64,000 nt of DNA from Azolla caroliniana (lineage: Eukaryota; Polypodiophyta): NCBI GenBank assembly GCA_043228905.1, contig JBHGNT010000005.1:15810001-15874000 (forward strand), in the 5' to 3' direction. The notes below the pieces were generated by a model that was given only the letters and a program-made list of their open reading frames with translations, did not search any database and had not been told where the DNA came from. Numbering within the stretch: position 1 is the first letter of the stretch; each line of letters starts with the position of its first letter. Shown here piece after piece: positions 52,816-63,807 of this stretch. The position numbers were made by a program, and so were the translations under genes.

Positions 52816-53218
52816 TGTTGAGAGACAAGCTCAACATCGGCCGGATTGGCTGAAGAAGCCGAGGACCAGATTGGTTGGGACCGATCGATTAGGCCGAGTG
52901 CGTAAACTGGGAGGCCGTTAGGAAAGATGTTCCGTGAGGAATATATTTGGGAGTTAGTGTAGGAGCTCTTAAAGAGCATTGAAGTACGGTCAGTACTTCG
53001 GTCAGTCCTTCGAGGACTTGTATAAAAGTGTTCATGGAACACACATATGTGTAGAGTAGTGAATCGAGATCTTTTGTTGAATATAGTTCTTGTGTTTTCT
53101 CTCTCTCACTCTCTCTGTCTCTCCCGCGTATACTGCGTAAGCTCAAGCTCTCCATTAAACCTGAGTTTTCTTCCTTCTGTTCCGTCTTCATACTTGCTTC
53201 CGCACGTTACTTCTTACA
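52816..53218 (+). repeat. Copia B2 5' LTR
   Basis: 403 bp, TGTTGAGAGACAAG...CTTCTTACA. TATA box CTTGTATAAAAG at 53016-53027, CT-rich tract at 53099-53122. Followed by PBS TGGTATTAGAGC (53219-53230, one C-to-T change). Confidence 0.93.
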
Positions 53219-53290
53219 TGGTATTAGAGCGCGAGGGTTGAGAACCTCTCTACAGCCGACACAGCTTGACGAAGAAGAACAAGAAGAACG

Positions 53291-54591
53291 ATGGATAGAG
53301 GCATGGCGAGCTCGCTTCCAACAGAGAAGCTTGACAGAACCAACTATGCGTCTTGGTCTTACAAGATGCACCAGTACCTGCTCAGGCACGGCTACTGGAG
53401 TTATGTCGAAGGAGCTAATGACGCGGCACCCGAATCGACACACAGAGACTTCCCCTCGTGGGAGCAATCGGCGAGCAGGGTATTATACTGCTTCGCGTCG
53501 TGTGTGGGCGAACAACTATTGAGCTATGTTCGGGATGCAAAGACGTTGAAGGGTGCGTGGGAAAATCTGAAGAAGATCTTCGCCACGAGCACCACAGCCA
53601 GGAAGCTTCAGCTCCGACAGGAGTTGAGCAACCTACGACAACGCGACTTGTCGGTGGCGGACTATACCTCAAAGATCAAGGATATCTGCGACTCCCTCGC
53701 CTCCATAGAGGTGAACATTGAGGAGAGCGAGATGGTCCAGATCTGTTCGGAGGTTTGGCGTTGAAGTTCACAGCGTTCCGGACGGCTGTGTGTACCCGGG
53801 AGAATACGCCATCCTTTTTCGACTTACAGTCAATGCTCCTGGTAGAGGAGAACCACGCGGGTGCGTCTACAAGCACGCACACCGACAGCAGAATGTTGTA
53901 CACGGAGGGAGATAGGCCCCGTGGACGTGGAGGACGAGGCGAGTCGGCGCGCAATGGAGGTGGCCGACGAGATCAAGGAAGAAGGCACCGAAGTGATGCC
54001 GACAACAACTCCGGACCCTCCAGGAACAGGGGGAGTCGAAGCGATGAGAACCGGCAAGGGAAGGCCATCGTGGAGTGCCGGTACTGTGGCAAGAAAGGCC
54101 ACAGGGAAAGTGAGTGCTGGAAGAAGCGCGCCGATTCGGAGAGAACCGGTTCCGGAAACGGCTCAGGACATACCGACAAGAGAAATCGGCAGCGATCACA
54201 CTACGCCGAAGACTCCGGGAGAGCCAGAGAAGGGTCTGCCTTCGTGACGAGACACGAAGCAAAGTCAATGAAACGGATCACCCTGAGATCGGACAAGGTG
54301 TGGTACGTAGACTCCGGCGCGTCAAACCACATGACGAGCCATAAGGAGTGGTTCTCGTACCTTGAAAAACCGATACAACCTGGAGTAGTCGCAACTGGAG
54401 ACGACACTCCGCATCCGATCGCGAATGTCGGAGAAGTTCCCCTTAGCCATGTTGGGAAGAAAGGGAAACTCATGAACGTGCTGCATGTTCCGACAATCAC
54501 AAAGAACTTGGTCTCGGTTGGACAGATCGTCGACCAAGGGATGGAGGTTCGGTTTACACACCTCGGGTGCTTCATTGAGGAAGAAGGCTGA
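53291..54591 (+). pseudogene. Copia B2 gag-protease
   Basis: ATG 53291 begins MDRGMASSLPTEKLDRTNY: HQYLLRHGYWSYVEGAND, ARKLQLRQELSNLRQRDL. A small deletion near 53745 shifts the frame before FTAFRTAVCTREN and FFDLQSMLLVEENHAG. Gly/Arg linker, knuckle CRYCGKKGHRESEC (near 54075-54118), protease VWYVDSGASNHMTS, VPLSHVGKKGKLMNVLHV, ending GCFIEEEG and a TGA at 54589. Only these two lesions separate it from an open Gag-PR. Confidence 0.88.
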
Positions 54592-55510
54592 GTGATTGCG
54601 CAAGGGCGCAGAGACGGGAGGATGTTCATCCTCGACTCCACTAACGGCGGCACTGCAATGTTCGCGAAGGGAAGACAAACCGAGTCAGACATCGACTTGT
54701 GGCACAAGCAGATAGGCCACGTCAACTACCAGCGGCTTCAAGATCTGCAATCGAAACAGGTAGTGTTTGGATTGCCCAAATTTAGTGGCCGAAAGGCACA
54801 AATTTGTGAAGCCTGCCAGCTCGGGAAGCAACACCGACTTCCTTTCCCCAACGAGCGAAACTGCAGCCAGAACAAGCTCGACCTTATACACTCCGATGTA
54901 TGGGGGCCGACACAAAACGTTAGTCTTGGCGGGAGCCGATATTTCGTCTCCTTCATCGACGACCACACGCGGCACACGTGGATCTACCTCATTCAGAGGA
55001 AGAGCGAAGTCTTCGACTGTTTCCGGGGCCTCAAAGGGTTCGTGGAAACGGAAACGGGACGAAAGATCAAGTGCCTGCGGTCGGATGGCGGGAAAGAGTA
55101 CTTTTCTGGTCAATTCAACGGTTATCTAAAACAAATGGGAATTCGGCGTGAATTCAGTTGTAGATACACGCCAGAGCAGAACGGCGTGGCCGAGAGGAAG
55201 AATCGGTCAGTTGTGGAAGTGGCACGGGCAATGTTGGAGGAGAATAGCTTGCCCAAGTTCTACTGGGCCGGGGCGGTAAGGACCGCGGTATACATCCAGA
55301 ACCGGATCGGAGACAAAGTGTCGGCGCACGAGCTGTATTTCGGAACAAAGCCGAACTTGCGACACTTGAGGGTGTTCGGTAGCATTGCGTGGAAGCTGGA
55401 CGCAAGGCCGAGAAATGCATCTTGGTCGGTTACTCGGACGAGCAGAAGGGTTATAAGTGCTATAACCCTCGCACCAAACAAGCGCGTGTTAGCCGTGACG
55501 TTGTGTTTGA
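54592..55510 (+). pseudogene. Copia B2 integrase
   Basis: GRMFILDSTNGGTAMF, zinc finger HKQIGHVNYQRL...CEACQLGKQHRLPFP, catalytic Asp in LDLIHSDVWGPTQ, Asp in IKCLRSDGGKEYF, Glu in NGVAERKNRSVVE, all kept, and KPNLRHLRVFGSIAW. A deletion of about 28 bp near 55390 removes the YVHVPD-type segment and shifts the frame; the other frame continues KCILVGYSDEQKGYKCYNP and ARVSRDVVFDESASWY. Confidence 0.87.
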
Positions 55511-57042
55511 CGAGTCTGCGTCCTGGTACCAACCCCCGACTCCGAACCCCGACTCCAATCCGAGCTCTGACGATGAGGTCAACAAGGCCGAGATGCCTCC
55601 GGATGAGCCCGAAATCGAGACCCGCGAAGAGAGTCCGATTTCACTCCATTTAAGTGGACCGATTGGATGACTAAGTCGTTACGACTAGTCCGATGAAGAG
55701 CCGGCGAGTAGTGGAGACTCGGTCGTGCATTCCCCACACAGGAAGCCGAGGAGACGGCTTACGCGCAAAGAGAAAGGGAAGAAGAAGCTGTCGGATTCCG
55801 GCACGGATAGGAACGAGTCAGACCGACGCGAGTCCGATTCCGAGGGAACCGGTGACGGATCTTTAAAGGTGAAGACTGCGTCGACCGAGAAGGCCTCGAC
55901 ATCGGCTAATGTGAGATTACGCCGATCTACTCGCCAGAAGAATCTTGTTTTGCGGTTCGGATACAACGAGTACATGGCACATCATTATGCGTACATGACC
56001 CGTGCAGCGGAAGTGCGTGAGCCGGAGAGCTACGCAGAAGCAGCTAAAGACGCGAATTGGCGTGCCGCGATGGAGGAAGAGATGCATGCATTGGCAGAGA
56101 ACGAGACCTGGGACCTGGTTGATGCACCAAGAGGGGTAAAACCGATCGGGTGTAGGTGGGTGTACAAGGTCAAGTACAACACCGATGGCTCGGTCAACCG
56201 GTACAAGGCTCGGTTAGTGGCAAAGGGCTACGCGCAGAAACACGGCATCGACTACGATGAGACGTTTGCGCCGATCGCGAAAATGACGACCGTCCGTGTC
56301 TTGCTCGCAGTAGCTGCGGTGAAGGGGTGGCACTTACATCAGATGGATGTAAAGAATGCGTTCCTGCAAGGTGACCTTGAGGAACAGGTGTACATGGTAC
56401 AGCCCCCCGGATTTCATTCTGGGACGAACTCCTCAGCAGTATGCCGACTGAAGAAGTCCCTTTACGGACTGAAGCAAGCCCCGCGTGCCTGGAACACGAA
56501 GATCACGCAACAACTGCGTCGGATGGGCTTCGTCACGTCAAAATCAGACTCTTCCATGTTCATCCGGAAAGGTCGACTCGGACCGGTTAGTATTTTACTA
56601 TACGTTGATGACTTGGTCATCACCGGCGCCGACCTACTTGAAATCGACCGCGTGAAGCTCCAGCTTGCGGCATCGTTCGACATGAAGGATCTGGGGGACC
56701 TTCATTACTTCCTCGGGATCGAAGTGATCTATACCCCCGAAGGCATAATGATCAGCCAACGTCACTACGTGCTGAGTATGCTCTTCAAATTCGGGATGGC
56801 CGACTATAAGTCAGTCTCAACTCCTCTGGACAGAACCGTCAAGCTTCGTCCCGATACGGGAACGGTATGCGACCCGACGAGGTTCCGACAAATTGTCGGA
56901 AGCCTCATATATTTGACCATCACCCGACCCGACCTCAGTTATCCGGTCGGAGTGATCAGTCAGTTCATGGCGCGACCTACCGAGGAGCACCTTCAGTGTG
57001 CGCAACGCACACTTCGGTATGTCAACGGCACTAAGGACCGGG
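55511..57042 (+). pseudogene. Copia B2 linker and reverse transcriptase
   Basis: Linker with stops near 55670 and 55688, then open from 55725: RKPRRRLTRKEKGKKKL, ESYAEAAKDANWRAAMEEEM, CRWVYKVKYNTDGSV, KGYAQKHGIDYDETFAPIA, HLHQMDVKNAFLQGDL, LKKSLYGLKQAPRAWN, active site LLYVDDLVITGAD, DLGDLHYFLGIEV, LTITRPDLSYPVGVISQF, LRYVNGTKDR. RT is intact up to the C2 insertion. Confidence 0.9.
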
Positions 57043-57904
57043 TGACGGGAACTTATCGTTCCTTATGTCCAACGCTCGGCCACAACCGAGATTCTTCTCA
57101 TACACAGAAAACGGGAAATAGAACACGACACAAAGAGGAGAAATGGACACAGGAGGTTAACGTGGAAAACCCCAAACTAGGGGAAAAACCACGGTAGCCC
57201 ACAGGCTGCAAACTGTCACTATGTAGGAATATACAACAGTGAGTTCACTGAGGCAATGACCTTGTGCTCACAGATCTTCGCCACAGGCGGCGGTTACAAT
57301 AGAGGCAACGACCTCGTCTCTCTCTCTCTCTCTCTCTGTACAGTTACTTACTCTCACTTCTTCTTACACCAACAAGAAAGAATGACAACAACACAATATT
57401 AGTTTGCCCTAAGTCATATTTATACTAATATGACTTTTCGGCTATTTACAAATATAACCACAATGGGCTCTCAGAAACATATTTACGAATATGTCTCTTC
57501 CTTCGGTTCATACCGGGCCTGCACCATCCGGCTCTCCGTAGCCGGGTACTCCTCATCCGGTTCATACTGGGCCTGCACCATCCGGCTCTTCGTAGCCGGG
57601 TACTCCTCATCCGGTTCATACTGGGCATGTACCATCCGGCTCTCTGTAGCCGAGTACTCCTCATCCGGTTCACACCGGGCCTATACCATCCGGCTCTCCG
57701 TAGCCAAGTACTCCTCATCCGGTTCACACCGGGCCTGTACCATCCGGCTCTCCGTAGCCGAGTACTCCTCATCCGGTTCACACCGGGTCTATATCATCCG
57801 GCTCTCCGTAGCCGGGTACTCCTCATACCGTTTCGGCCGAGGCCGAGTCTGTTCATCGGCACTGTTCTTCTCCCTTCCCATCCAGAGGGACCTGTCTCCC
57901 AACA
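57043..57904 (-). repeat. Copia C2 3' LTR with internal minisatellite
   Basis: 862 bp, TGACGGGAACTTA...TCTCCCAACA in plus sense. It carries six copies of a 54-bp unit (CCGGCTCTCCGTAGCCGGGT, then ACTCCTCATCCGGTTCA) at about 57505-57832 and a (CT)n tract at 57319-57337. The polypurine tract (plus AACTCCCCCTT) follows at 57905-57915. Confidence 0.92.
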
Positions 57905-57914
57905 AACTCCCCCT

Positions 57915-58442
57915 TCACTCCGGCATGGGGTATCTTACCAATCCGATTCTCTTCCGGCATGCATCCAGCTTGTCGGGTGTCAGCACTTTGGTCAACATAT
58001 CTGACCCGTTCTCGGCCATGTGGATCTTCGCCAGTGCGAACTCCTGGTCATCTACTGTTTCCCGGATCCAGTGATACCTCCGCTGGATATGCTTCGTCCG
58101 GGAATGGTAGGCCGCATTCTTAGCAAGGTGGATGGCACTTTGACTGTCGCAATAGAGTCGGTATTCCTCTTGCCGTATACCGAGCTCACCGATGAAGTCC
58201 TTCATCCATAAGATTTCCTTGCCGGCTTCCACAGCTGCCATGTACTCCGCCTCTGTGGTTGACAATGCAACCGTCTTCTGCAGCCTCGACTGCCATGAAA
58301 CAGCTCCCCCTGCATATGTCATTACATACCCGGATGTAGACCGGTTGGTATCCACATCAGCCGACATGTCCGAATTGGTGAAACCGTCCAGTTGAGGTTT
58401 TCCGGAGCCGAATCGGAGACACATATTTGAAGTGCCCTTCAA
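57915..58442 (-). pseudogene. Copia C2 RNase H
   Basis: GTSNMCLRFGSGKPQLDG, FTNSDMSADVDTNRSTSGY, LSTTEAEYMAAVEAGKEILW, YCDSQSAIHLAKNAAYHS, TKHIQRRYHWIRE, SDMLTKVLTPDKLDACRK, ending RYPMPE. Open throughout; cut off from RT by a stop (Trp to TAG) at about 58456. Confidence 0.88.
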
Positions 58443-58454
58443 GTACCGGAGTAT

Positions 58455-59753
58455 CTATTTGACTGCGTTCCAGTGCTCCTTGCCGGGATTACTCATGAAC
58501 CGGCTCACCACTCCGACTGCGTATCCTATATCCGGTCGGGTACACACCATAGCGTACATCAAGCTCCCGACGGCAGAGGCATATGGAATCTTCATCATAT
58601 CCACCTTCTCTGCTTTCGTCTTCGGGCTTTGCTTGCCGGATAGCCTACAGTTTGCCGGAAGTGTCGATCCGACCGGTTTCGCTTCTGACATGTTGAACCG
58701 GTGAAGCACCTTTGTCACATACTTCTCCTATGACAGCCATAGTTGCTTCTTTAACCGGTCCCGAATGATGTGCATCCCCAGCATCTGTCTTGCCGGACCC
58801 AAGTCTTTCATTGAGAAGGTCCGGTTGAGAGCCTTCTTCAGCATCCGTATTTTGACTTGGTCACGTCCGACGATCAACATGTCATCCACGTATAGGAGGC
58901 GTATTAGGAAGTACAGGCTCTTCTTCAACCGGCATACCAGGTGCTCCTTCCCTTTCTCCACAAATCCTTTCGGTTGTTGCATGTAGATCTCCTCTTCGAG
59001 GTCGCCGGGAAGGAATGTCGTCTTCACGTCCAGCTGCTCTACCTCGAGGTCCATGCTTGCTGCTATACTCAGCACCGTCCGGATGGAGGTCATCTTTACT
59101 ACCGGGGCAAATATCTCGTCAAAGTCCACGCCCTTCTTCTGCTGGAACCCCTTCACCACGATCCTGGCTTTGTATCTCGGGGGGTTGCCGGCATCTCCCG
59201 GTTTCAACTTGTACACCCACTTGTTTCGGAGTGCCCGCTTTCCTTTTGGCAACTCCACCAATTCATACGTATGGTTCTCATGCAGGGAATCCATCTCATC
59301 CTGCATGGCAGTTAACCATTTTCTGCTGTGGGTGTCTTCCTTTGCCTCTTCGAAGCTTTTCGGCTCCCCCTCATCGGTTAGCAGAACATGCTCTGCATCC
59401 GGAAATCTCCGGGGCGCCCTTCTCTCTCTGAGAGGATATCTACGTCTTCGGGCTTCGGTAACCTGCTCCTCCATTTGCTCTTCATCCGAATCCGATTCGG
59501 GGTCTTGGCCGGTTCCGGTCTCAGGTTCCTCTACTTCTTCTTCTGCCGGTTCGGTATCCTCACTGTAACCGGCTGGTTCCTCGAGTGCTAACCGGTCTCT
59601 TGCCGGTTGCGTCTGCTCATCGTAGAGTCTATCGTTACCGGTTGACTCAAAGTTCATTATCTTCTTTTCCGACTCCCAGTCGGCGAGCGTCTTGTCCTCC
59701 ATGAAGATAATATCTCGACTCCGGAATACCTTCTTGTCGACCGGGTCCCACAC
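58455..59753 (-). pseudogene. Copia C2 linker and RT, palm segment deleted
   Basis: VWDPVDKKVFRSRDIIF, acidic linker, YPLRERRAPRRFPDAEH, KWVYKLKPGDAGNPPRY, FAPVVKMTSIRTVLSI, LEVEQLDVKTTFLPGDL, CRLKKSLY joined directly to FLIRLLYVDDMLIVG. About 40 residues between KKSLY and the active site, present in C1 (GLKQDPRQWY through KKFEGGD), are missing in frame near 58915. A TAG at about 58727 interrupts LWLS-EKYV. The RT cannot fold normally. Confidence 0.87.
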
Positions 59754-61841
59754 TCAGTAGCCGAACTCATCGTCACCGTATCCGAGGAATATGCATGGCC
59801 GGGTCTTTGGATCTAACTTACCTCTCCGGTCCTTAGCTACATGCACGTAAGCGAGACACCCGAACACCCTCAAATGCCGGTAGGACACTTCTTTACCGGT
59901 CCATACTCTCTGTGGCGTGTCTCCGTCCAAGGGTACTGAGGGTGATCTATTTATCACATATGTCGACGTCGACAGTGCCTCAGCCCAAAACTTCTTGGGT
60001 AGTTTTGCATGCGCTAGCATACTCCGGACCCTCTCCATTATGGTCCGGTTCATCCTCTCGGCCAGTCCGTTTAGTTCCGGCATCTTCGGCACAGTAAATT
60101 CGAGCCGGATTCCCTTCGAGCGGCAGTACTCCTCGAACTGCCCCCGGTATTCTCCTCCATTGTCTGCTCGAACCGCCTTCAGCTTCCGGCCGGTTTCTCT
60201 TTCCACTCTCGCGTGGAGCTCTTTGAAGACGGATAGCACCTGATCCTTCGTCTTCAGTGGTGTGGCCCACAGCTTCCGGTTGTGGTCATCTATGAACGTC
60301 ACGAAGTACTGCGCTCCGGCATGTGACTTCATGTCTACTTGACACACATCCGTATGCACCAACTCCAATGGTGCATTACGTCTCATCGGTGGCCTCGGTC
60401 GGAAGGAGGTCCGGTTCTGCTTACCGGCCAGACAATCAATGCACTTCTCTAAGTGCACGTTCTTCACTGGAATGAGGTTGTCGTCTGCAAGCCTCTTCAT
60501 CCCCTTCTCGCTCATATGACACAACCTCTTGTGCCACAGCTCACCGGCAGTGTCGGATGCCACGTTCACTTCTTCGGGACATAACCGGGCATTCATCAGG
60601 TACAACGTGTTGACCTTCCGGGCCCGAGCCACAATCAGGCTCCCTTTGCTGAACTTCATGACCCCATTCCGGATGTTACCCGTGTAGCCTTCATCATCTA
60701 GCCGACCGGCTGATATCAGGTTCAGACGAACCTCCGGAACGTGTCTTACATCCTTCAGCAGCAACTTGCATCCGGTTGGTGTTGACAGCCACACGTCTCC
60801 TATGTCGATAATTCGGCATGTACCTTTATTCCCCATCCGGACACAACCGTGGTCACCGGCTGAGTAGGATGAGAAACATTTCCGGTCCGGGGTAAGGTGG
60901 AACGACGCTCCGGAGTCTACCACCCAGGTCATCTCGTCGCCGGCAAGGTTTATTTCACTCTCCTCGGTGATGAGCATCAACTCTTCTTCACTTGCCGCGA
61001 TTGCCGTCGTTACCTTCCGGTCCGGCCCCCTCCGGTCTTTACCGTTCCGGTCCGGGGTTTGCTTCGAATCGGTACCGTCGGTTTCCTTGTATTTACGGAA
61101 ATGCCGACAGTTCTTTTGGAAGTGTCCCGGCTTGCCGCAATAGAAGCAAGTAGGCCTCCCCCTTGACTTTGACCGTGTTCCCGACTTCTCCTGGTTCTGG
61201 GGACTACAGTTTCTATGTCTTCCGCGTTCCGATTCGGTAAGGAGCGCTTTGGAGTCGGAGCTCGTATCTTTGTCTTTCCGACGTGCCTCCTCATCTAGCA
61301 AGCTCGACTTTACTCTTGCGAGGGATAACCGTTTTCCTTCCTGCCCGGCGTTGCCCAAAGTGACAACCAACGTCTCCCAGCTATCCGGGAGGGAACCGAG
61401 CAGGAGTAACGCTAATACCTCATCGGCAAGGGGTACTTCCAATGACGTTGCCTGGTGTATCAGCCCCTGGAAGGCATTCATATGCTCCGCCATGCTGGAG
61501 CCATCTTGGTACTGGAGTCTTACTAGCTTCCGGAATACCGAAACCTGATTAACAACATTTTTGTTCTGAAACATTATGCCGATCTTCTCCCAGAGCTCAT
61601 GAGCCTTGCTCTCTTCATCGAAGTTGTTGTACAGGCTCATGTCGATGAAGCACTATATGTACGCCGTTGTCTTCATGTGCATCACCTCCCATATCGCGGC
61701 GTTGATTTTGCCCGGTCTCTTGTCCCCGAACTGAACCGGCAGCCAGAGGTCTTTAACAACGAGCATGTCCCTCATCTTCGACTTCCACACTGAATAGTTG
61801 GAGCCGGTGAGCTTGAACATGCCGCCAAACGATTCGTCCAT
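59754..61841 (-). pseudogene. Copia C2 gag-protease-integrase
   Basis: ATG 61841 begins MDESFGGMFKLTGSNYSVW; a TAG near 61653 (Arg in C1), then 628 open codons. Gag (ELWEKIGIMFQNKN, SSMAEHMNAFQGLIHQ), knuckle CFYCGKPGHFQKNC, protease WVVDSGASFHLTPDR, integrase zinc finger HKRLCHMSEKGMKRL...CIDCLAGKQN, Asp in LELVHTDVCQVD, Asp in KAVRADNGGEYR, Glu in NGLAERMNRTIME, HLRVFGCLAYVHVAKD and IFLGYGDDEFGY before a TGA. The integrase appears complete. Confidence 0.9.
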
Positions 61842-61857
61842 TTTCTGTGTCGATTTC

Positions 61858-61869
61858 GCTCTGATACCA
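61858..61869 (-). other. Copia C2 primer-binding site
   Basis: Minus-strand TGGTATCAGAGC, two bases inside the LTR. Exact match. Confidence 0.9.
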
Positions 61870-61871
61870 CT

Positions 61872-62738
61872 TGACGGGAACTTATCGTTCCTTATGTCCA
61901 ACGCTCGGCCACAACCGAGATTCTTCTCATACACTGAAAACAGGAAATAGAACACGACGCAAAGAGGAGAAATGGTACACAGGAGGTTAACGTGGAAAAC
62001 CCCAAACTAGGGGAAAAACCACGGCAGCCCACAGGCTGCAAACTGTCACTATGTAGGAATATACAACAGTGAGTTCACTGAGGCAACGACCTCGTGCTCA
62101 CATATCTTCGCCACAGGCGGCGGTTACAACAGAGGCAACGACCTCGTCTCTCTCTCTGTACAGTTACTTACTCTTACTTCTTCTTACACCAACAAGAAAG
62201 AATGACGACAACACAATATTAGTTTGCCCTAAGTCATATTTATACTAATATGACTTTTCGGCTATTTACAAATATAACCACAATGGGCTCTCAGAAACAT
62301 ATTTACGAATATGTCTCTTCCTTCGGTTCATACCGGGCCTGCACCATCCGGCTCTCCGTAGCCGGGTACTCCTCATCCGGTTCATACCGAGCCTGCACCA
62401 TCCGGCTCTCCGTAGCCGGGTACTCCTCATCCGATTCACACCGGGCCTGTACCATCCGGCTCTCCGTAGCCGAGTACTCCTCATCCGGTTCACACCGGGC
62501 CTATACCATCCGGCTCTCCGTAGCCGAGTACTCCTCATCCGGTTCACACCGGGCCTGTACCATCCGGCTCTCCGTAGCCGAGTACTCCTCATCCGGTTCA
62601 CACCGGGTCTGTATCATCCAGCTCTCCGTAGCCGGGTACTCCTCATACCGTTTCGGTCGAGGCCTATCGGCCGAGGCCGAGTCTGTTCGTCGGCACTGTT
62701 CTTCTCCCTTCCCATCCGGAGGGACCTGTCTCCCAACA
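61872..62738 (-). repeat. Copia C2 5' LTR with internal minisatellite
   Basis: 867 bp, partner of 57043-57904. The same 54-bp unit recurs at about 62318-62642, with unit-to-unit variation independent of the other LTR, and the CT tract is shorter. Minus-strand TATA region AGTATAAATATGAC near 62240. Confidence 0.92.
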
Positions 62739-63807
62739 CGGGGGACTGCTATATCGGACCGGTGCAGCCGCGCAGTTAGTCAGCTACACCGATGCTAATT
62801 GGGCTGGCAACGCCGCCGATCGCCGATCCACGTCCGAATACGCGTTCTCCCTCGAGAGTGCCGCGATCGCGTGGAGCAGTAAGAAGCAGCCGACAGTTGC
62901 ATTGTCGAGCACCGAAGTTGAGTACCGAGGAGCGGCTGTCGCGACATGCGAAGCCATATGGTTGAAGCAGCTACTTAAGGAGCTGCAAGAGGTGTCAGAT
63001 CCGACGACGATCTCCTACGACAACCTCAGTAGCATCCAGCTCGCGAAAAACCCCGTTTTCCACACGCGGACCAAGCATATTGAGGTGCACTACCATTTCG
63101 TCCGTGAGCGTGTCCTTTCCGGTGAAGTCGAACTTCAGTACGTTCCAACGGATCGGCAAACTGCCGACATCTTCACTAAGCCCCTTGGTCTGGACAAGTT
63201 GCGGCAATTCTCCGGTGCGCTCGGATTGCGTCACCTCGACGTGCCAAACTTGAGGGGGAGAACAGTCCCGAACGACCAAGCAAAGCAGCAGGAAAGGAGC
63301 GGAGGCCGCAACACCGAGTCGGTTGACTCAGCTGTTGACTCGGTTGTCGAGTTCGACTTCGGATCGGCTGAAGAAGCCGAGGGCAGACCCGCGGAAAAGT
63401 CCGAAAGCGGACAAAAGGGGAGCAGCCGAAGGAGAGAGCCAAAGCCAACCACGCATGGGGAAGATGACGCCACCAAGGGCGAGAAGACCGAAGACGAGTT
63501 GGAGACAGCCAACTCGGACGGGAGCGAAAACCGATCGGAGGTAGCCGAGTCGGTTCGAATGTTTGATTCAGATACATTGAATCAACCGAGGCCCAAGCGG
63601 AAGAAAAGGCAGCAGGAGAAGCGTCAACACCACAACAGCAAAAGAGCTGATAAGGGCCGCATGAGCAGACAAGCCGACCGTAAGGGTCGAAGCGCGCGGA
63701 GTCGAACAGGTCGAGGAGCGCGAGCAAGGCGTGAAGCCAGGAGGAACCGGAGCTGTGAGCCCGAGGATCCCGAAGAGCCTCGAGTTGAGCTTGAGGGGGA
63801 GTGTTGA
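62739..63807 (+). CDS. Copia B2 RNase H with charged C-terminal tail
   Basis: One frame is open from about 62744 to 63807. RNase [73 protein letters not shown] and [16 protein letters not shown], then HLDVPNLRGR (to about 63262). A tail of about 180 residues follows: acidic (VVEFDFGSAEEAEGR, GEKTEDELETANSDGSEN, FDSDTLNQPRPK) then basic (KRKKRQQEKRQ, RQADRKGRSARSRTGRGAR, ARREARRNRS), ending VELEGEC. The last Cys and stop are LTR bases (TGTTGA, 63802-63807). Separated from its RT by C2. No known tail domain. Confidence 0.75.

Larger units (their letters stand above)
57043..62738 (-). mobile_element. Copia element C2, near full length
   Basis: LTRs 57043-57904 and 61872-62738, PBS 61869-61858, gag to RNase H in one frame except four stops and a deletion in RT. 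Flanks CCGGG (57038-57042) and CGGGG (62739-62743) are a 5-bp target duplication with one mismatch, in B2 at the RT-RNase H junction. The only family C copy here with a complete integrase, used as the reference for C1 and C3. Confidence 0.92.

Noticed and set aside
57505-57832. Regular direct repeats reminiscent of a CRISPR array
   Set aside because: Units are contiguous with no spacers, lie inside an LTR, and the genome is a plant's.
57430-58074. Long plus-strand ORF with an 18-residue repeat (SSGSYRACTIRLSVAGY type), and its twin at 62250-62798
   Set aside because: It is the 54-bp minisatellite of the C2 LTRs (a multiple of three) read as protein, on the antisense strand of the element.
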